Shown here: in pieces, positions 9,431-16,336 of the stretch | Layout of the letters: the number at the start of each line of letters is the position of its first letter | Position numbering within the stretch: the first letter of the stretch is position 1 | Assembly: GCA_020850595.1 (NCBI GenBank) | Contig: JADZEK010000131.1 | Coordinates: 27,786-91,785 of the forward strand | Source: Anaerolineales bacterium | GTDB lineage: Bacteria > Chloroflexota > Anaerolineae > Anaerolineales > UBA6663 | DNA length: 64,000 bases | Direction: 5' to 3' | The notes under the pieces: generated by a model | What the model was told of the DNA's origin: nothing | The model's input: only the letters and a program-made list of their open reading frames with translations | Database searches by the model: none | Translations under genes and position numbers: made by a program

Positions 9431-10593
9431 GCCCGCTCGGCCGGCGGCGCGTAGCGCCGGTCGCGTGGGCCGATGTACTCTGACTGCGGCCGGATGATGC
9501 GGCCCGTGGCCTGGTGCTCGATGCAGTGCGCGATCCAGCCCGCCGCCCGGCTGACGGCGAAGGTGGGGCTGAACAGCCCACTGGGCAGTCCCAGCCCGTG
9601 CAGCAGCAGCGCCGTGTAATACTCCACGTTAGTCTGGTAGCGGTGCTGCGGGTAGCGTTCCGCCAGCAGCCGCACGGCGGTTTGCTCCACCGCCCGCGCC
9701 AGCGCGTACAGCGCCCGGTCGCCGTCCGTGTTGAAGAACTGCTCGGCCGCCGCCGCCAGCACGTCGGCCCGCGGGTCGCGCACCTTGTACACCCGGTGGC
9801 CGAACCCCATCAGCCGTTCGCGCCGGTCGAGCTTGGCCCGCAGGTATGTCTCCGCCCGGCCCGCCTCGCCAATCTCAAACACCATATCCAGCGCTGGGCC
9901 GGGCGCGCCGCCGTGCAGCGGCCCCTTCAGCGCCCCAATCGCGCCCACCACCGCCGATACCAAATCCGACCCGGTCGAGATGATCACCCGCGCCGTGAAC
10001 GTGCTGGCGTTCAGCCCGTGATCCACCACCGTGTTCAGGTACGTCTCCATCCCCCGCGCGCGCTCGGCGCTCGGCGCTTCGCCGGTGAGCATATACAGGT
10101 AGTTGGCCGCGTGCCCCAGGTCGGCCCGCGGCGGCACCGGCGTTTGCCCCTGGCACAGCCGCCAGTAGGCCGCCACCAGCGTCGCCGTGCGCGCCAGCAG
10201 CCCCACGCCGGCTGCCCGCAGGTCGGCATCATCGCTCCCCGCTGCCAGGCCCAGCGTCCCGGCCGCCAGCCGCAGCGCGTCCATCACCGGTAGTTGTGCG
10301 CCCGCCGCGGCTTGCAGCAACGGCCGCGCCGCGGGCGGCAGGTCGCGCTGGGCGGCCAGGCTGGCGCGAAACTCGGCCAGTTGCGCGGCGGTCGGCAGCG
10401 CGCCGTGCCACAACAGATAAGCTACTTCCTCGAACGAAGCTTGCGGGGCCAGGTCTTCCACCGGGTACCCGGCGATCAACAGTTCCCCCGCCTCGCCGTC
10501 CACCTGGCTCAGGCGGGTCTGCGCAGCGACCACGCCCGCCAGTCCGGACACGAAGACGGGTGGGGCCGGGGGAGCAAGCACCTCAGTCGTCAT
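9427..10593 (-). CDS. gltA: Citrate synthase (type II/methylcitrate synthase group)
   Basis: A 388-residue citrate synthase condensing oxaloacetate and acetyl-CoA in the cytoplasm. Seen motifs are GPLHGGAPG and GFGHRVYKVRDPRAD, which carry the two catalytic His, and a C-terminal RIIRPQSEYIGP. At the catalytic Asp position the sequence reads NVEYY, a Glu where NVDF is usual; this may be a subgroup feature. The ATG at 10593 has an AAGGAT site upstream and is preferred to a longer frame that would run into the promoter. A divergent promoter with TTGACG-18-TATAAT lies 33-63 nt upstream. A methylcitrate synthase role cannot be excluded. Confidence 0.9.
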   Translation of the reverse strand: MTTEVLAPPAPPVFVSGLAGVVAAQTRLSQVDGEAGELLIAGYPVEDLAPQASFEEVAYLLWHGALPTAAQLAEFRASLAAQRDLPPAARPLLQAAAGAQLPVMDALRLAAGTLGLAAGSDDADLRAAGVGLLARTATLVAAYWRLCQGQTPVPPRADLGHAANYLYMLTGEAPSAERARGMETYLNTVVDHGLNASTFTARVIISTGSDLVSAVVGAIGALKGPLHGGAPGPALDMVFEIGEAGRAETYLRAKLDRRERLMGFGHRVYKVRDPRADVLAAAAEQFFNTDGDRALYALARAVEQTAVRLLAERYPQHRYQTNVEYYTALLLHGLGLPSGLFSPTFAVSRAAGWIAHCIEHQATGRIIRPQSEYIGPRDRRYAPPAERA

Positions 10594-10626
10594 GGCGTTA
10601 TCCTTTCCACACACCGATGCGCGAGG

Positions 10627-10656
10627 ATTATAGCCACGCGCCCGACAGAACGTCAA
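10627..10656 (-). promoter_or_regulatory. Promoter of the citrate synthase gene
   Basis: Read on the minus strand, TTGACG (10656-10651) and TATAAT (10632-10627) are separated by 18 nt. This near-consensus element sits in the AT-rich divergent region. Its -35 box touches the palindrome at 10656-10677. Confidence 0.65.
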
Positions 10657-10677
10657 TATTGATTGATAAATCAATAT
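10656..10677. promoter_or_regulatory. Perfect palindrome, likely operator between the two citrate synthase genes
   Basis: ATATTGAT, six bases, then ATCAATAT: an 8+8 perfect inverted repeat in a strikingly AT-rich patch of a G+C-rich genome. It abuts the -35 of the minus-strand citrate synthase and touches the TATAAT (10677-10682) of the plus-strand gene. A dimeric HTH protein bound here could affect both. The HTH-citrate synthase next to it is an obvious candidate (inference). Confidence 0.6.
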
Positions 10678-10682
10678 ATAAT
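10677..10682 (+). promoter_or_regulatory. -10 box for the HTH-citrate synthase gene
   Basis: TATAAT at 10677-10682 directly follows the palindrome. No good -35 box is seen at 16-18 nt, so the promoter may need an activator or be weak. The GGAGG ribosome site begins 8 nt later. Confidence 0.45.
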
Positions 10683-10699
10683 CCGCCTCGGAGGTGACG

Positions 10700-11944
10700 A
10701 TGCCCAAGACCCTGCCCGACTATGTCTCGGCCCCTGAAGCGGCCGCCGTGCTCAAAGTCAGCCTGCCCACGCTCTACGCCTACGTCAGCCGCGGTCTCAT
10801 CCGCTCCGAAGCGGTGGGCGGCAGCCGCCGCGCCCGCCGCTACCGCCGCGACGACCTCGAGCGCTTGCAAGAGCGCCAGGCCCAGCGCCGCAACCCCGGC
10901 CGCGCCGTCCAGCAGGCCGCTGCGCGCGCCCTTCAGTGGGGCGCGCCCGTGCTCGAGTCTGGGCTGACCCTGATCGAGGACGGCCGCCTGTACTATCGCG
11001 GACAGGAAGCCGTGCACTTGGCCGAGACACACACCTTTGAGTCTGTGGCCGCGCTCCTCTGGGACACTGACGCCGCCGCCCTCGCCGCCGCCCGGCCGCC
11101 CAACCTGCGCCCCTGGGCCGCGGCGCTCGCGGCCCGCGCCGACCCCTCGCCCGCCGCCGCCCTTCAAGTCGTCCTGCCGCTCGCCGCGCAGTCCGACCTG
11201 TCTGCCTACGATCTGCGCCCCGCCGCCGTCCGGCAGACAGGCGCGCGCCTGCTCCAGACCCTGGCGGCGGCCGCCGCCTACCCCGCACAGTTGGCCGCCG
11301 GCCCGCTGGCCGAGGCCCTGGCCCAAGCCTGGGCGCCGCGCCTGCCCGCCGCGCCGCGCCTGCTCACCGCGGCCCTGATCCTGTGCGCCGACCATGAGCT
11401 GAACGTCTCGGCCTTCACAGCGCGCTGTGTGGCCTCGGCTGGGGCCACGCCCTACGACGTCGTCATCGCCGGGCTGGCGGCCCTGCGCGGCGCGCGCCAC
11501 GGTGGCCACACCGCCCGAGTTGAGGCGCTCTTGGATGAGATCGGCGCGCCGGGGCGGGCCGGGCGCGTGCTGGCGGCGCGCCTCCAGCGCGGCGAGGCCC
11601 TGCCCGGCTTCGGCCATCGGCTGTACCCGCCCCCCGGCGGCGACCCGCGCGGCCGCCACCTGCTCGCCCTCGCCCAAGAGCGCCTCCCCCGCGCGCGAGC
11701 AGTGGCCCTCAACCGCGCCGTGTGCGCCGAAGCCGATCGCCTGCTGGGCGAGCGGCCCACCCTGGATTTTGCCCTGGTGGTGCTGGCCCGGGCGTTGCGC
11801 CTCCCGCCCGGCGCGCCGCTGGCCCTGTTTGCCCTTGGCCGCACTGCCGGGTGGGTCGCCCAAGCGCTGGAGCAATACGCCCTCGGCGACATGATCCGGC
11901 CGCGCGCGCGTTATGTAGGCGTAGCCCCGGCCGGGGCGGCCTGA
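10700..11944 (+). CDS. Citrate synthase-family protein with N-terminal helix-turn-helix
   Basis: A 414-residue fusion. Residues about 8-60 form a MerR/excisionase-type HTH (SAPEAAAVLKVSLPTLYAYV, then a basic stretch RRARRYRRDD). The rest is a citrate synthase domain. Catalytic residues look intact: His in RHGGH, His in GFGHRLY and Asp in TLDF. It may therefore be an active enzyme, a DNA-binding sensor, or both. ATG 10700 is chosen because GGAGG at 10690-10694 is 5 nt upstream; a GTG at 10694 overlaps that site. It is divergent from the stand-alone citrate synthase with a palindrome between them, which fits local regulation. Confidence 0.85.
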   Translation: MPKTLPDYVSAPEAAAVLKVSLPTLYAYVSRGLIRSEAVGGSRRARRYRRDDLERLQERQAQRRNPGRAVQQAAARALQWGAPVLESGLTLIEDGRLYYRGQEAVHLAETHTFESVAALLWDTDAAALAAARPPNLRPWAAALAARADPSPAAALQVVLPLAAQSDLSAYDLRPAAVRQTGARLLQTLAAAAAYPAQLAAGPLAEALAQAWAPRLPAAPRLLTAALILCADHELNVSAFTARCVASAGATPYDVVIAGLAALRGARHGGHTARVEALLDEIGAPGRAGRVLAARLQRGEALPGFGHRLYPPPGGDPRGRHLLALAQERLPRARAVALNRAVCAEADRLLGERPTLDFALVVLARALRLPPGAPLALFALGRTAGWVAQALEQYALGDMIRPRARYVGVAPAGAA

Positions 11945-11955
11945 CCATCGCGCCG

Positions 11956-11985
11956 TTACCAAAATGGCGCTTTCGTTGCTACACT
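11956..11985 (+). promoter_or_regulatory. Weak promoter candidate for the CoA-transferase gene
   Basis: TTACCA at 11956-11961 and TACACT at 11980-11985 are 18 nt apart, 37 nt before the start codon. This is a poor match and could be chance. Confidence 0.3.
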
Positions 11986-12022
11986 TGCGACCAGTGGGCC
12001 GCCGGCCCAGAAACGAGCATTG

Positions 12023-13213
12023 ATGAACGTCCTAGACACCCTGCGGGTGGTGGAGTTGACCGAAGCGCTGGCCGGGCCGTACGCCGCCATGCTGCTGGGC
12101 GACCTCGGCGCGGAAGTCATCAAGATTGAGCGGCCCGGCCTGGGCGACCAGAGCCGTCGCTGGGGCGCGCGCCTGCCAGGGGGCGAGAGCGCCTACTTCT
12201 GCTCCACCAACCGCAACAAGCGCAGCCTGAGCCTCAACATCCAGACCGCCGACGGTCAGGCCGTGCTCCAGCGCTTGCTGGCCCACACCGACGTGCTCCT
12301 GTGCAATCTCCCTCGCGCCGACAGCCTGCGCCGCGCCGGCCTCCACCCCGACACCCTGCGCGAGCGTTTCCCCCGGCTCATCTTCGCCTCCATCTCCGGC
12401 TACGGGCACAGCGGCCCCAAGGCCGGACGCTCCGGCTACGACCTCGTGGCGCAGGGCGAAGCGGGCCTCATGTCCATCACCGGCACGGCCGAAACCGTGC
12501 CCATGCGTTACCCCATGCCGCTGGCCGATATGACCACCGGCTTGTACACCGTCATCGGTGTGCTGGCCGCCCTACGGGCGCGCGACCAGACCGGCCAGGG
12601 GCAGGTGCTCGACCAAAGCCTGCTCGAAGGCCAGGCCGCCTACCTCACCATCCTCGCCGGCGACTACTTCGCCACCGGCCAGGCGCCGCTCCCCGTCGGC
12701 AACGCCCACCCCGGCATCGTGCCCTACCAGGTCTTCCACACTGCCGACAAGGATGTCGTCATCGCCGTCGGCTCCGACAAGCAGTGGGCGCAGTTTTGCG
12801 CCGTGCTGGGCCTCAGGCCGGAGGTGCGCGACGACCCGCGCTTCGCCACCAACCCGGCGCGGCTGGCGAACCGGGCCGACCTCGTGCCGTTGTTGCAGGC
12901 CCGTCTGGCCGAGCGGCCCTCCGCCGCGCTGCTGGAGCAGCTCATGGCCGCCGAGATACCCTGTGGGCCTATCAACAGCCTTCCCGACAGCCTGCAAGAC
13001 GAGCACTACCAGGCGCGCGGCAACCTCGTGGACCTGGCGCATCCCACCGCCGGGTCGGTGCGCATGTTGGCCAGCCCTCTGCGGCTGAGTGACACGCCCC
13101 CCAGCTACAGGCTGCCGCCCCCGCGCCTGGGTGAGCATACCGACGCCCTGCTTGCCGAGTTAGGCTACGGCGCGGACGAGATCGCGGCGCTGCACGCGGC
13201 GGGCCACGTGTAG
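12023..13213 (+). CDS. CaiB/BaiF family (class III) CoA-transferase
   Basis: A 396-residue family III CoA-transferase, which moves CoA between carboxylic acids in the cytoplasm. The N-terminus has the family signature (GPYAAMLLGDLGAEVIKIE). The loop PLADMTTGLYTVIGVLAAL carries the Asp that forms the aspartyl-CoA intermediate in formyl-CoA transferase relatives. The length is typical. ATG 12023 is preferred to a TTG three bases upstream. Its place beside two citrate synthases suggests succinyl-CoA, citramalyl/itaconyl-type or methylcitrate-linked acid metabolism, but the acid pair is not readable. Confidence 0.88.
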   Translation: MNVLDTLRVVELTEALAGPYAAMLLGDLGAEVIKIERPGLGDQSRRWGARLPGGESAYFCSTNRNKRSLSLNIQTADGQAVLQRLLAHTDVLLCNLPRADSLRRAGLHPDTLRERFPRLIFASISGYGHSGPKAGRSGYDLVAQGEAGLMSITGTAETVPMRYPMPLADMTTGLYTVIGVLAALRARDQTGQGQVLDQSLLEGQAAYLTILAGDYFATGQAPLPVGNAHPGIVPYQVFHTADKDVVIAVGSDKQWAQFCAVLGLRPEVRDDPRFATNPARLANRADLVPLLQARLAERPSAALLEQLMAAEIPCGPINSLPDSLQDEHYQARGNLVDLAHPTAGSVRMLASPLRLSDTPPSYRLPPPRLGEHTDALLAELGYGADEIAALHAAGHV

Positions 13214-13261
13214 CGGCGCTAGACCACAGCGGCCCGACCTGACCAGACGGGAGGCAAAACC

Positions 13262-15181
13262 ATGCGACTGACCATGAAACTCAAGCGGGGGGCGGCCCTG
13301 CCGCTGTCGGTTGGCCTGGCCGGGCTGATGCTGGCGGCCCTCTTCAGCCTGCTCACGCCGCGCGCGGCCGAGGCCGGCGGCGTGGTCACCATTTGCGATC
13401 AGGCCCACCTGGCGACGGCGTTGGCGGGCGGCGGCAGTGTCACCTTTAATTGCGGCGCCCCGGCCACCATCATTTTTAGCAGCCAAATCGTCATCACCCA
13501 GCCGACCACCATTGACGGCGGCGCGCTGGGCCAGGTGACGCTCAGCGGTAACAACGTCACCCGGCTGTTCTCCACCACCCTCGGCACGCCGCTCACGCTG
13601 CTCAACCTGACGCTCCGCGACGCCGACTCAGGCCAGAGTGACGGCGGGGCGCTCTGGGCGGGCGGCCCCACTACCATCGCCAATTCGGCCTTCATCAGCA
13701 ACGCCACGAGCGATGACGCCGGGGCTATCTACGCCGCCGGTGCGCCGCTGACCGTGACCGACAGCCTGTTTCATCACAACTTGACCCCAGACTACGGCGG
13801 CGCCCTCCTGAGCGTCGGGCCGGTGTGGGTGACCAACAGCGAGTTCTACAGCAACATCGCCGAAAGCGGCGGGGCGCTGGCGCTGGAGGCCGAGGCCTAT
13901 ATCACCGGCAGCCACTTCTACCAGAACACTGCGTTGGTCGGCGGCGGCGCGCTCTATGCCTACAACTCCGGCGCGGTGCAGGTCGCGGCCAGCCAGTTTT
14001 ACAGCAACCAGGCCATTGTGGGCGGCGCGCTGGCCGCGGCCGGCCTCTCGCTCCAGATCACCGGCGGGGCGCTGCACCACAACACTGCCGGGGTTGAAGG
14101 CGGCGCCCTGTATAGCGATGGGCTGGCCGTGATTGACGGCACGGAGTTCTACAGCAACACCGCCGAGTACGGCGGGGCTATTTCGGCCTACGACCGCCTG
14201 ACCCTCACTCACAGCAGCCTGCACCATAACGCGGCCACCGAGGCGGGCGGGGCGCTGGGCCTGTACTTCGGTTCATCCCTGCGCGCCGCCGGCTTGGAGC
14301 CGCAGGCCGGCACCCCGACCTCCGCCATCCTGCAAGACGTTGCGATCTACAACAACCAGGCGGTCAGCTACGGCGGCGGCATTGACTTTGAGGCCACCTG
14401 GCTCGACGTGGTGCGGACACGCATCTACGCCAACCGCGTTCTCACCGGCAACGTCAACTACGCGGGCGGCGGCCTGGCGCTGTTCTACGGCACCACAGTG
14501 CTCACCGACAGCGCCGTCTACGGCAACGTGGCGCAGGGCGGCCCCGGCGGCGGCATTCACGCCAGCTACGCCGCCACGCTCACCGTGGTGAGCAGCGCGG
14601 TTTACAGCAACACGGCGCCGGCCGGCCAGGGCGGCGGCATCAGCGCCCTGAGCGATCACGGCCTCTCGCCGCTGCGAATCGTCAACAGCACCGTGGCCGG
14701 CAATACCGCTCTCGTGGCCGGCGGCGTCTACCTAGACCCAGCCAACACCGCCGTCATCAGCTACACCACGCTCTATGGCAACCTGGCGCCCACCGCCAAC
14801 CAAATCAGCGCCACGGCCGCGCTGCACGCCGTGCTCATCGCCGGCAGCGGCGGCCAAAACTGCCTGGGTTCCTACAAGAGCTATGGCTACAACCTGGAAG
14901 ACGGCGACACCTGCGACCTGATGGTCTCCAGCGACCTGACTAACACCAACCCGCTGCTCGGGCCGCTGGCCTGGTACGGCGGGCCGACCCTCAGCCTCGC
15001 GCCGCTGGCGGGCAGCCCCGCCATTGACGCCGCCGACACCGCCAACTGCCCGGCCGCCGACCAGCGCGGCGCTGCCCGCCCGGTGGATGGCGATAACGCC
15101 GGCGGCGCGGCCTGCGACATCGGCGCCTACGAGTTCGGCGCGACGGTGGCCCGGCTCTTCCTGCCGTTGGCCACGCGCTAG
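13262..15181 (+). CDS. Secreted parallel beta-helix protein with choice-of-anchor Q-type region
   Basis: A 639-residue exported protein. It has a basic start, a hydrophobic signal segment (about 15-36) and cleavage after AEA. The body is a right-handed beta-helix made of many short repeats of the type N/S-x-A-x-x-GGALY-x-x-G, as in polymorphic outer-membrane and probable adhesin families. Near the end the segment AIDAAD...DQRGAARPVDGD...CDIGAYEFG is the choice-of-anchor Q pattern. The last residues are VARLFLPLATR, a tail like those I associate with Chloroflexota surface proteins. A GGGAGG ribosome site precedes the ATG. It probably sits on the cell surface as an adhesin or carbohydrate-binding shell protein; enzymatic residues are not obvious. 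Confidence 0.82.
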   Translation: MRLTMKLKRGAALPLSVGLAGLMLAALFSLLTPRAAEAGGVVTICDQAHLATALAGGGSVTFNCGAPATIIFSSQIVITQPTTIDGGALGQVTLSGNNVTRLFSTTLGTPLTLLNLTLRDADSGQSDGGALWAGGPTTIANSAFISNATSDDAGAIYAAGAPLTVTDSLFHHNLTPDYGGALLSVGPVWVTNSEFYSNIAESGGALALEAEAYITGSHFYQNTALVGGGALYAYNSGAVQVAASQFYSNQAIVGGALAAAGLSLQITGGALHHNTAGVEGGALYSDGLAVIDGTEFYSNTAEYGGAISAYDRLTLTHSSLHHNAATEAGGALGLYFGSSLRAAGLEPQAGTPTSAILQDVAIYNNQAVSYGGGIDFEATWLDVVRTRIYANRVLTGNVNYAGGGLALFYGTTVLTDSAVYGNVAQGGPGGGIHASYAATLTVVSSAVYSNTAPAGQGGGISALSDHGLSPLRIVNSTVAGNTALVAGGVYLDPANTAVISYTTLYGNLAPTANQISATAALHAVLIAGSGGQNCLGSYKSYGYNLEDGDTCDLMVSSDLTNTNPLLGPLAWYGGPTLSLAPLAGSPAIDAADTANCPAADQRGAARPVDGDNAGGAACDIGAYEFGATVARLFLPLATR

Positions 15182-15192
15182 CGCCTTGGCCA

Positions 15193-15233
15193 CCCGTGGG
15201 CCGGCCGCCGCGTTGGGGCGACCGGCCCACGGG
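15193..15233 (+). terminator. Hairpin terminator after the beta-helix gene
   Basis: A perfect 12-bp stem, CCCGTGGGCCGG at 15193-15204 with CCGGCCCACGGG at 15222-15233, has a 17-nt loop and lies 11 nt after the stop codon. There is no clear U-tract, so it may be a weak or factor-assisted terminator. Confidence 0.5.
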
Positions 15234-15238
15234 GGTGC

Positions 15239-15267
15239 TTGCCCGCCCTCTGGCGGCGTGCTACAAT
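15239..15267 (+). promoter_or_regulatory. Promoter of the long molybdenum-hydroxylase/F420 gene run
   Basis: TTGCCC at 15239-15244 and TACAAT at 15262-15267 have a 17-nt spacer. It lies just after a terminator hairpin and about 160 nt before the first gene of the run. The 5' leader of about 155 nt has no structure I can name. Confidence 0.55.
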
Positions 15268-15427
15268 CCCCGCATCCTCAGGCACGCAGTCGCTGACCGG
15301 CTGGGCCGGTCACGGCGTTGGGTCTCCTCACCCACCGACAAGTGCTGCGGGCCGGCCCCTGTTGTTAGGCGCCGCGTCCGCCCGGCCGCTCGTCTTAACA
15401 CAGCCTGGCCCCGACAAAGGCAGCCGC

Positions 15428-16336
15428 ATGAGCGCGTGGGACCACTATCACCTTCCTGGCACAGTCGCAGAAGCGCTGACACACCTGGTCCGCTATGGCG
15501 GCGCGGCCAAGGTCGTCGCCGGCGGCACCGACTTGCTACTCGATTTGGAGCAGGGCCATCGGCCGCGCGTGGCCGCCCTGGTAGACGTGACCCGCATCCC
15601 CGAACTGACCAAAATTTCCGCCGCCGATGGCTGGGTCTACGTCGGCGCGGCCGTCACGCACACCGCCATAGTCGCCTCGCCACTCCTGGCCGAGCGCGCC
15701 ACCTGCCTGGTGGAGTCGTGCGGCGTCATCGGCGGGCCGCAAGTGCGCAACGTGGCCACCTTGGGCGGCAACGTGGCCCATGCCCTGCCCGCCGGCGATG
15801 GCACCCTCTCGCTCGTGGCGCTCGAAGCCGAGGCCGAGGTCGCCGGGCCGCTGGGCCGCGAGTGGCGGCCGGTGCGCGCGCTGTATGGCGGGCCGGGCCA
15901 GAGCACGCTGGCCGCCGCCGAGATCATCGTTCAGTTCCGTTTCCGGGGCGGCGACTTAACCCAGCACGAGGCCTCCGCCTTTAGGCGCATCATGCGCCCG
16001 CAGGGCGTGGCGCTGCCCATCTTGGGCCTGGCCGTCTGGGTAGCCCTCGATGGCCCGGCCATCCGCGCCGCCCGCATCGCCCTGGGGCCGGCCGGGCCGA
16101 CGCCCATGCGCGCTCTGGCCGCCGAGGCTGGGCTGGCCGGCCGCGCCCTGGATGAAGCGGCGCTGGAGCAAGCCATCGAACAGGTGTGGTCCGCGGCGCA
16201 GTTGCGCACCAGTGCCCACCGCGCCACGGCCGCCTACCGCCGCGAGATGGTGGCAGTGCTGCTGCGCCGCGCCCTAACGCTGGCCGTCGCGCGGGCGCGC
16301 ACGGGCGTAGCGGTGCCCCAGGGCCTGGGGGAATGA
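15428..16336 (+). CDS. Molybdenum hydroxylase FAD-binding subunit (CoxM/YgfM type)
   Basis: A 302-residue FAD-binding medium subunit of a xanthine dehydrogenase-family enzyme. Seen motifs are AGGTDLLLDLEQG (FAD pyrophosphate loop) and GGPQVRNVATLGGNVAHALP (second FAD-contact loop). It passes electrons from the [2Fe-2S] clusters to an acceptor. The ATG at 15428 has AAAGG upstream and gives the standard start; longer frames upstream cover the promoter. Its stop overlaps the next gene start in ATGA, showing translational coupling to the iron-sulfur/molybdenum subunit. The order FAD subunit, then [2Fe-2S]-Mo fusion, resembles ygfM-xdhD of E. coli. Confidence 0.9.
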   Translation: MSAWDHYHLPGTVAEALTHLVRYGGAAKVVAGGTDLLLDLEQGHRPRVAALVDVTRIPELTKISAADGWVYVGAAVTHTAIVASPLLAERATCLVESCGVIGGPQVRNVATLGGNVAHALPAGDGTLSLVALEAEAEVAGPLGREWRPVRALYGGPGQSTLAAAEIIVQFRFRGGDLTQHEASAFRRIMRPQGVALPILGLAVWVALDGPAIRAARIALGPAGPTPMRALAAEAGLAGRALDEAALEQAIEQVWSAAQLRTSAHRATAAYRREMVAVLLRRALTLAVARARTGVAVPQGLGE

